Below, piece by piece: positions 56,937 through 64,000 of a stretch of 64,000 nucleotides of DNA. The notes beneath the pieces are model-generated. The model saw only the letters and a program-made list of their open reading frames with translations. It did no database searches and had not been told where the DNA came from. The stretch's first letter is position 1; the number at the start of each line of letters is the position of its first letter. Position numbers and translations under genes: made by a program. The stretch comes from Epichloe hybrida (taxonomy: Eukaryota; Ascomycota; Sordariomycetes; Hypocreales; Clavicipitaceae): positions 3,463,632 through 3,527,631 of the forward strand of contig JAFEKR010000006.1 of the NCBI GenBank assembly GCA_019022495.1. Reading direction: 5' to 3'.

Positions 56937-57322
56937 TCCAAGTCGCATCAAGAAGGCGAAAATCGATGGACGCACTGTAGAATTTTTCAATAGTTGCGGC
57001 GACGCTAACACGGTAGCGCATGGATTCCTGACCATCTAGTAGTCCGGGACCGTGACGATCCGACCCTAGTGCTAGTGCGAAAGTGAGAATTCCGCCTTGT
57101 CCTTGATTCGGATGAAATTTTGCATGTGGAAATGACATCGCGTACATGAGTAGCTTAGCTTGTACGCTTGAGGATATAACTATACAAACCACCACCCCTC
57201 ATTTCCATGATTCACATACGAGTCGTTGTCTTCCACGCGTCGTGTCCACTGTCCAACAAGACCTTTCAAAAGGGTTGAAACACGACATCTTTCAAAAAGG
57301 GTGGAACAAACCTTCCAACACA

Positions 57323-58387
57323 ATGGCCATTTCACTTCGAGTAGCGGTCACAACGCTGCTGGCGCTTGTGGGCGGTGCCATGGAGCAACCAGACACACAA
57401 CCTCCTCACAGACTGATTCATCAATTTCCAAAAGGTGTCTGGATAGAGAACATTGCGGTTCGACGCAACGGCAACCTTCTCCTCACCACACTCACACCCA
57501 ACGCATCCCTCTACCAAGTGATTAACCCAGCCAGCAAGAACCCATCAACAGAGCTCCTCTTCACCACGAAATCGGTGAACAGCTTCCTCGGCATTTCCGA
57601 GCTCTGCCGAGACAGGTTTGCCATTCTGGGAGGCAACCACACTCCAACCGCTGGTCTACCAGGGCAATGGTCCGTCTGGACAGTCGATTTTACAAGCCGC
57701 AGAAGTAAAAGTCCGCAACTCGCCGAAACGCTTCCGGATGCAGTCCTGCTCAACGGCGCCTCTTCCGTGCCTGGATTTCCTAATCTCATCTTAGCCGCTG
57801 ATTCTACAAGGGGCGTCGTCTTTCGCGTGAATATGATAACGCACATGATCGACATCACGCAAGATTTGCCAGAGATGAAGCCGCGGAACGGCACTGCGTT
57901 GCCCATCGGGATCAATGGACTACGCATGCGAGGAAACCATCTCTACTTCACCAACTCGGCGACGCACACCTTCTACCGGATCCGGGTGAACAAGAACGGT
58001 ACGACGACAATAGGCGCCAAAGTCGAGACCGTCAACGTTATCGACGCCTCCTTTGCTGACGACTTTGCGTTTGGCCCTGGATTGGAGCCGACGGCTTGGG
58101 TGGTGACCAATTATAATGATTCCATCGTGGCCGTGCGATCAAATGGTCAGGCTCAGGAGTTTGCCGGTGGCGTCGGCAGCCCCATCATTCCGTCAGACAC
58201 ATCGTGCAGGTTTGGACGGACGTTGGCCGATAGAAGCACACTGTACGTCACAACTGCTGGCACAGAATCCGCGGGTGGGAAGGTGGAGGCCATTGATGTG
58301 AGCGGAGGCCGACGATTAAGAAGCGCTCGGCTGCCAGCTGATAGAATAAGTGCGGTTGTTTGGCCTGTTATGGATGAGTCATTGTAG
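57323..58387 (+). CDS. Secreted six-bladed beta-propeller protein (SMP-30/NHL-like)
   Basis: Single-exon CDS of 354 residues from the ATG at 57323; the frame is open further up but this Met begins a clear signal peptide (AISLRVAVTTLLALVGGA). The mature part shows repeated blade motifs: GVWIENIAVRRNGNLLLTTL, then SFLGISELCRDRFAILGG, VPGFPNLILAADSTRGVVFR, INGLRMRGNHLYFTNSATHTFYRI and RSTLYVTTAG. This pattern fits fungal SMP-30/gluconolactonase-like propellers; some members in biosynthetic clusters act as pericyclases such as the hetero-Diels-Alderase EupfF (from memory). Metal ligands are not certain. Several sequons suggest secretion. It sits on the edge of the AT-rich island, about 2.2 kb from the reductase island. 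Confidence 0.72.
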   Translation: MAISLRVAVTTLLALVGGAMEQPDTQPPHRLIHQFPKGVWIENIAVRRNGNLLLTTLTPNASLYQVINPASKNPSTELLFTTKSVNSFLGISELCRDRFAILGGNHTPTAGLPGQWSVWTVDFTSRRSKSPQLAETLPDAVLLNGASSVPGFPNLILAADSTRGVVFRVNMITHMIDITQDLPEMKPRNGTALPIGINGLRMRGNHLYFTNSATHTFYRIRVNKNGTTTIGAKVETVNVIDASFADDFAFGPGLEPTAWVVTNYNDSIVAVRSNGQAQEFAGGVGSPIIPSDTSCRFGRTLADRSTLYVTTAGTESAGGKVEAIDVSGGRRLRSARLPADRISAVVWPVMDESL

Positions 58388-58831
58388 GGGCTGATGTAAG
58401 CAGTAGGGCTGGTGGACATAGACTTAGCTAAGGAAGAGAGCAAGGGCCCTGGCGGGTCTTAACACCGCACAGGAACCTTGGATATCATGGCGAGCAATGC
58501 TTGAAGATTGCCGCGATGCTATTTGCTGGTGTTTATTTTTTATTTTTTGAAGGGTCATTAGTTATAGCTAATGTATCTAATTTTTAAGGAACAAGAAAAA
58601 ATTACTAGCAATACCTAGCTAGTATAATAATTAATAGTTCAATAATAAGCACTATAGTAATAGGTAAAACATAAACAAAGGAACAAGCTTTAAGCCACAC
58701 TATTGACTTCTATCAAAACGCATAAACATGCTTCTAGATTCCGCGTGTAAAGCAGTAGCAAGACAAGGAACAGCATTTCAATAGATGTATATACAGTAAG
58801 AAGAGAACGTTTGGCATAAAAAGGCGAGAAA
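58388..58831. other. AT-rich spacer
   Basis: 444 bp, with 58530-58690 very AT-rich (TAATAATTAATAG words, and TAGCTA palindromes). No coding content. Resembles the decayed sequence at 55.3-55.8 kb. Confidence 0.55.
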
Positions 58832-58915
58832 GCTTCCGTAGCTCAGTTGGTTAGAGCTTCGTACTAATAAACGTTAGTGATGCGGAGGCCGCAGGTTCAA
58901 GCCCTGCCGGGAGCA
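58832..58915 (+). tRNA. Intron-containing tRNA, anticodon AAT (Ile) by loop position
   Basis: A complete cloverleaf can be folded: acceptor GCTTCCG/CGGGAGC with one G-T pair, D arm GCTC/GAGC around AGTTGGTTA, T arm GCAGG/CCTGC around TTCAAGC, discriminator A. The anticodon stem TCGTA/TGCGG closes only if about ten bases (AACGTTAGTG) are removed after CTAATA, which places AAT after U33. The 84-nt gene would give a 74-nt tRNA. Isoleucine AAU is the literal reading; an isoacceptor gene altered by a point change is possible. Confidence 0.8.
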
Positions 58916-59381
58916 ACATCGTTGCACGATGCTTTCACGCTTTGTTTTTTTATATAAGTCGTTTTATCCATACACTTGGATAGCAACCACGCGTTCTTTT
59001 TTCCTCTTCTTTTCGCCGTGCATAGATAGATCGCATTTGCTAACTTAGATGGTTTCCCTTCACCCACGCATACAAATCTTCCGTGATATATATATAGCCC
59101 AATAGAGCAAAAAATTGATCGTATACTTACTAACTGCATACATTGGATGCACCAACCAAGCATTTGACTTTCGGGCCAGGGAATTCGGACAATGGCGACA
59201 GTCCGTAATCGCCGGACGCAGATAAAAAGCGGCATATTTTTGTGCCGCCATTTGCACTTGCCCCACTTGTTGACTCCATGACCAGGTTTCCAAACAAGCA
59301 AGCACCGAAACCGCCATCTCTCCCAAAGAGCAAACAATTCGCGCGACGACAACAAACCAGGTCAGAACCCCGGCATATATA
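58916..59381. other. Intergenic, tRNA to SBPase-like gene
   Basis: 466 bp. The tRNA is followed at 58945 by TTTTTTT, the expected RNA polymerase III terminator. ORFs on the minus strand here are not supported. Confidence 0.55.
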
Positions 59382-60386
59382 ATGGCCGCGGATGAATTTC
59401 AGACCTGGTGGCAATCCGCATCAATCCCCGCCACGCACCAAGCCCTCCAAGACTCCGTCATACCCTCGCTGCTCCAAAGCATATCGGAAATCGGCAAGGC
59501 CCTCCGCCGCTCCCACCACATATCCCTTGCCGGCACAGCCAACGCCTTTGGAGACGACCAGCTCAACGTCGACGTGCATGCCGAGAAGCTTGTACGCGAC
59601 TCGCTCGCCGGGTGTCCCGCCGTCGTGACAGCCAGCAGTGAAGAGGACCCGGTAGAGAGAGCAGTGAGACACGACGACGACGACGACGGCGGCGGCGCAG
59701 GCACCAGCGAGAAGTACACGGTTGCGTTTGATCCACTGGACGGGAGTTCCATCATCGCCTCGAACTGGAGCGTCGGCACCATCGTCGGCATCTGGGAAGG
59801 CGCATCGGCGCTGTCACAGCTGCCGTCCAGGAAGCAAGTTGCCGCCATCCTGGGCGTGTACGGCCCGCGAACAACAGCCGTTGTGGCGGTTCGTGTTCCC
59901 GACACGGAGCCCATCTGCTTCGAGGTGGGCTTGGGGGATCGTGGCGTGCAGGATTGCCGAGTCGTTCGGCCATCTGTCCGGCTGTCGTGGCGCCCCCCGT
60001 TCAAGACCACTCGCTACTTTGCGCCGGCGAACCTGCGCGCCGCGGCAGATGACGCCAGGTACATGAATCTGGTCACTCACTACATACAGAACGGGTACGC
60101 CTTGCGGTACAGCGGCGGCTTGGTCCCGGACGTGGTGCACGCCTTGGCCAAGGGGCACGGTGTGTACCTGTCTCCGGTGACGGCGCAGAGCAAAGCCAAG
60201 CTGCGCAAGCTGTATGAGCTGTGTCCCACTGCTTTGATCATTGAAAGTGCCGGGGGCAAGGCCATTGATCCAGCTGATGGGAGCGATATTCTATCTCGCG
60301 CCGTCGGCGAGTGCGGCGAGAGAGGGGGTCTGATTTGCGGGACCAGTGACGATGTAGATTACGCAAAGAGGGAATTTGGGCTGTGA
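59382..60386 (+). CDS. Sedoheptulose/fructose-bisphosphatase-like phosphatase
   Basis: Single-exon gene of 334 residues. The metal-binding signature VAFDPLDGSSIIASNWSVGT is at residues about 113-132, with upstream acidic ligands in TASSEEDP. Downstream, LRYSGGLVPDVVHALAKGHG and the closing LIIESAGGKAIDP are closer to plastid-type sedoheptulose-1,7-bisphosphatase than to fungal gluconeogenic fructose-1,6-bisphosphatase (from memory of motifs). Family reaction: hydrolysis of the C1 phosphate, needing magnesium. No organelle leader is present, so it is probably cytosolic. Yeast uses an unrelated enzyme, Shb17, for sedoheptulose bisphosphate. A DDDDDGGGAG insert near 100 is unusual. Physiological substrate is unproven. 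Confidence 0.82.
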   Translation: MAADEFQTWWQSASIPATHQALQDSVIPSLLQSISEIGKALRRSHHISLAGTANAFGDDQLNVDVHAEKLVRDSLAGCPAVVTASSEEDPVERAVRHDDDDDGGGAGTSEKYTVAFDPLDGSSIIASNWSVGTIVGIWEGASALSQLPSRKQVAAILGVYGPRTTAVVAVRVPDTEPICFEVGLGDRGVQDCRVVRPSVRLSWRPPFKTTRYFAPANLRAAADDARYMNLVTHYIQNGYALRYSGGLVPDVVHALAKGHGVYLSPVTAQSKAKLRKLYELCPTALIIESAGGKAIDPADGSDILSRAVGECGERGGLICGTSDDVDYAKREFGL

Positions 60387-60626
60387 GTTTATTCAAATTT
60401 TGGGGTCATTTTTGAAAAAAAGGAAAAAAGAAAAAAAAACTATAACAGGATTTAAGACCAGTGTCATTGGTTGAATCCGTGACTTACGTACAAATCTATG
60501 TTGGAACAGCTTTGGGCTCAGTCAAGAAGAACAAGGAGGAGGGAAAGAACACAGAAACATAACAAAGGAGCCGCAACCCATCCATCCCATTGCACATTCC
60601 ATCTTTCATGAACCGCATGCATCTCT

Positions 60627-63600
60627 TCAATAGTTCCACTGACGACACCAGGTTCTCATCAGGTCCGCATTCACGGGCTCCATCTTGGCCGCCGTTTCAC
60701 TGTGCTCCATAGTCCTCTTCATCTCGAGATAGACATGCTGCTTACCAGCTTTCTTGGCCTGCAGAAATCCTTGGAAGGTATCCAGCAACTTGATGGCAGG
60801 ATTCTTATTGAGATCCGCGCTGTCGGCGGCCGCAGCCTTCTCGAGGGCATCGATCCATTCTTGGAAACTACCGAGTTTCTGGATGCGATGCCCATAAAAG
60901 TCCTTGATCGCCAAGGCCATGTCCTGCCATGCCACGTGATGGGGATTCACGCAGTGGAAGTAGCCGCTGATGTCTGACAGAGCCTTGGTTTGCGTTATGC
61001 CAGCAACGTCCAGGATCAGTCCGGCCACGTCCTCGATGGCCACCCAGTCGACGACTTCCAGCATGCCCAGGTTCGTCGGAAGAATTCCCATGTGGACCGA
61101 ACTCGCAATCAGGCTGGGCAGGAACTCTTGCGGATTCCATTTGCCCTTTGCGCCGCGGGGACCAGCAATCTGTCCAACTCGGACAGATGCGCTGGGCACA
61201 CCAGACTGCTCGTAGGCCGCGTCCAGGATCAGGCTGCCTGCCAGCTTGGAGAGACCGTAGCCCATGTTGGCCAGCTTTGGGTCCTTGAACTGTTTCTCGG
61301 GCACTGGCTCGGGCAGTGTCCATCCGTTGACGGTGCCGATGCTGGACACGAAGACAATGGGAACCTGCTTCGCGGCCGCGCTGGAAAAGTCCACCAGGTT
61401 GCGTACACCGCGGATGTGAGGCTCAAAGGTAGAGACGGTGATGTTGAAGTTGACCGGCCAGGCGTTGTGGACGATGCGATCGCACGTGTCGAGCAGGCTC
61501 TTGTAAGTGTCCCCCAAGCCAAGGTCGGGCTTGGAGAGGTCAGAGTTGAGGAACGTGACCTTGGAAAAGTCGGTTGTAAGGCCGCGGTCGCTGTTTATGC
61601 CGGGCTGCCTGGATGCACCGCCATCGTCACCACGGTTCAAGGCAATGACGGACTTGACGCTGGGCAATTTGCAGACAACATCGAGCATGTAGGCGCCGAG
61701 GGAGCCCGTCGTGCCCGTGATGACGATGGTTTGCCCCTCTTCACGCGGCTCTGGCTTCTCCGTGTGGCGAGCTGGTAGATTCTCTGTGTATTTCTTGACC
61801 AAATATTCCCAAGCTGAGAAATCCGTTCCACGCTCTTCACCCCCCTTGGCATCTCCATTTGCATGGGTCACGGCGGCGTACAAATGCTTCGCAAGCTGGC
61901 TCGGGGTCGAGTTCGAATAAATCGCCCGTGGAGCAATTGCTTCAGGGGACACTTGGACGCCAGCTGCCTCGAATGACGCTTTCAGAAACCTGCCAAGGCT
62001 CAACACTTGTAGGGAGTCCATGCCGGAGTAGTTGAAGAAATCCTGCTCAGCTTCAATGCGTTTGATCTGCATGTTGTCGACGAGCAGCGTCAGTATAGAC
62101 TGCAACATGGAGTCTTGAGAGCTAATGTTCAAAGGCTGAACATGATCAGTATCAAAGACATCAGCTTTCTGGTAAAGCTCATCCGTCTTCTGTTTATACA
62201 AGCGAGTAGCAGAAAAACGCTGGATAGTTCCCTTGGGGGTTCGGGGAAATGGCTTGTCTGGGTCCGTTATAGCCACAAGCTGGCGGACGATACGGCCATG
62301 TGCCACAGTCTCTTTGTTGAGCTCTTCGATCCTTGGCCAGACCTCTTCAATGAGCTTCTCTTTTTCAGATTCTGACGTGGGGTGTTCGTATGGCTCCAAG
62401 AAAATGGCTGGCTGGAACTGGTCCTGTCCGACCACCAGGGCGCCCTTGATCTTGGGATGCCCAGTCACACCGTCCTCGATTGTCGTAGGGTTCAGCTTCT
62501 CCCCGTTTGAAAACACGATGATGTTGTCAATTCGACCTTGATACATCCAGTTGTCCTTTCGAGTGGGATGGGCCTTGTACAGGTCTCCGCTGGACCATTC
62601 GTCCTTTTCCGGGAAAGTAAAGAAACATGCCTGATCGAGCGGATCATGGGGGTCTTTGCGGCGGAACACGAGTTCGTAGATTTGCTCCTCTTCATTAAAA
62701 GGCTTCCACACTGCGCCCATCACCTCACTATTGAAGACGAAGTATTGCCAGTTGGCTAGGTCCTTCTGAAAGAATAACGCATAGATGCCACTCCTAAGCA
62801 CACCAGTCAGCTACTTCTCTGTTGGAAAAGGGAAACTTGATGTAGGGACAAGAAAAATTGCACATACTCTGTCGAGCCAATTGAATTTACAGGCGTAGCT
62901 CCGTGCTCGACAAGTCGGTCGCCAGCTGTCTTGGACAAGTTGCCTGTTGGCGTACACGTCAGCAATTTGTCTTGGGTCTTTGGGTTGTTGATGAGCGCTG
63001 ATGTCCGTACCTCCACCAAAGGCCACGTAGTTGAGGTTTGCAAGAGCCTCCAGGCCTTTCTCCCACAAGCTCAACTCCTCGATAATGGACGGTGGCATCA
63101 TAGCCGCGTCTGAACCGGAATGGAGCATGCAGCTCATTGTCAGTTCGGCGTTGATGGGCTGATGGCTTGGCGGCAGAGCCACGGGAAGTTCGTTATAGAT
63201 GGGCACGTTAAGAAAGTTCACTATGATTCCAGCAGCGTGGAACCCTGGCATCATGGACAAGAGCCTAGTGGCGTGTGACTTCCAATATCTGACGAGGAGC
63301 TCGCCTCCATGGAAGGGAGCCAAGGTGTGTCGGTACAAATCGGCAATGCACATCAATCCTTGCGTCATGACGATGGGCTTGGGGGTACCCGTTGTACCAC
63401 TTGTGTGCAGGACCACAAGAGGATCCCAGCGCGCTTCTTCGTAAGTCTTGGTATATGGGAAAGGTGTCGTTTCCGCACGTAGCCACTCCTCCCAGGGAGG
63501 GACTCGCCAGGTCGTGATTTCTGTTCCCCGTGTCCAGGTATCGACTGCCGACTGGAAAGACTCGGCGTACCAGACATGCTTGCAGTTGGTTCGCTCGCAG

Positions 63601-63962
63601 AGAGACTTTTGTCCCTCGTCGGTGTTTCTCGGCGATACGAAGAAGGCCTTGCATCCTGCTTTGACGGCAGCGAGGGTCACGATGCCGTTTCGAACATCGT
63701 TCCCGCCTGCGTATACAAGGGTTGGGAACTTGTCTGTGCTCTCCTTCTTTACAGTCTCGGAGATGATGTGCGCCACGTGGTTCACGGCGTTGGCCAACTC
63801 TCCAAACGAGACTGGTGCCCATCCATCTTTAGGTCTGCTGGACTTTGCTTGGTAGATGTACGGGCGTTCAGGTTCGGAGGCAGCGATTTGATCCACCACG
63901 ACGGGCAGCAACCTTGGCACATATCCGGGCTGCTGCGCTGGCTTTCCCTCGGTGACGGCCAT
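60627..63962 (-). CDS. NRPS-like A-T-R reductase (adenylation, carrier, thioester reductase)
   Basis: Three exons: 63962-63011, 62943-62868 and 62793-60627, giving 1064 residues. The adenylation domain (about 20-560) shows HTSGTTGTPKPIVMT, the aromatic/acidic block NSIGSTESG, and YQGRIDNIIVFSNGEKLNP. The carrier domain has NYSGMDSLQVLSLG with the phosphopantetheine Ser near residue 603. The reductase domain starts ITGTTGSLGAYMLDV near 701 and has MGYGLSKLAG with catalytic Tyr854 and Lys858. There is no condensation domain, so it likely activates one carboxylic acid and releases it as aldehyde or alcohol with NADPH. Substrate unknown. The start ATG lies 38 bp from the window edge; cluster partners may lie beyond it. 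Confidence 0.9.
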
Positions 63963-64000
63963 GTCGTCCGTCTGGTCTGTGTGGGGGAAGAAAAAAGGAG

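Larger units (their letters stand above)
54610..57322. other. AT-rich, repeat-rich gene-free island
   Basis: 2.7 kb without a supported gene. From about 55300 to 55800 the sequence is markedly AT-rich with TA-heavy words (TTATATTTGG, AATATTAT), unlike the GC-richer flanks, as expected after repeat-induced point mutation or in a decayed mobile element (inference). A CAACGGAGG triplet repeat is near 56055-56082. A 16-bp minisatellite follows. The 3' end contains the promoter of the propeller gene. Confidence 0.6.

Overview
The window looks like nuclear DNA of a filamentous ascomycete, most likely Sordariomycetes and probably Hypocreales (inference from protein similarity, not computed). Genes are compact, carry many 50-110 nt introns with GTRNGT donors and CTRAC-like branch sites, and alternate between strands. 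I resolve 24 protein-coding genes, one gene relic and one tRNA gene. About 50 introns were placed by hand. Every spliced model closes in a single frame, which is the main support for the exon boundaries.

Layout. 0-8 kb: housekeeping genes RRP15 (rRNA processing), a YAH1-type mitochondrial ferredoxin, UGO1 (mitochondrial fusion carrier) and a SHG1/BOD1-domain protein with a huge Arg/Asp/Ser-rich tail. 8.5-12 kb: a nucleotide-sugar/triose-phosphate-type transporter with a 6-nt exon, then 2 kb of simple tandem arrays with a 240-bp TA-flanked MITE. 12-21.5 kb: a membrane-anchored ubiquitin protease, trimethyllysine dioxygenase (carnitine pathway), a polyol/sugar SDR and calcineurin A. 21.5-31 kb: gene-poor spacers around a large secreted protein of unknown function and an FMO-like monooxygenase. 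31.9-44 kb: a CRAL-TRIO protein with a 15-residue repeat, a decayed LOV-photoreceptor-like relic, a proteasome chaperone divergent from ECM16/DHR1, a small membrane protein and HAS1. 44-54.6 kb: nitronate monooxygenase, two unknown genes (one with a 13-nt exon), a PSD-like decarboxylase with a frameshift just before its cleavage motif, a GST and a PIF1-type helicase. 54.6-64 kb: an AT-rich, repeat-rich accessory island with a 16-bp minisatellite, a secreted beta-propeller, an intron-containing tRNA, a plant-type SBPase-like phosphatase and an NRPS-like A-T-R reductase.

How the genes relate. Most are unlinked core functions. RRP15, ECM16 and HAS1 all serve nucleolar ribosome biogenesis, but other genes lie between them. 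The last 10 kb is the only stretch that resembles accessory or secondary-metabolism territory. No CRISPR, rRNA or viral sequence was seen. No wholly new system is demonstrated. The strongest leads are the two microexons, the LOV relic, the frameshifted decarboxylase and the A-T-R island.
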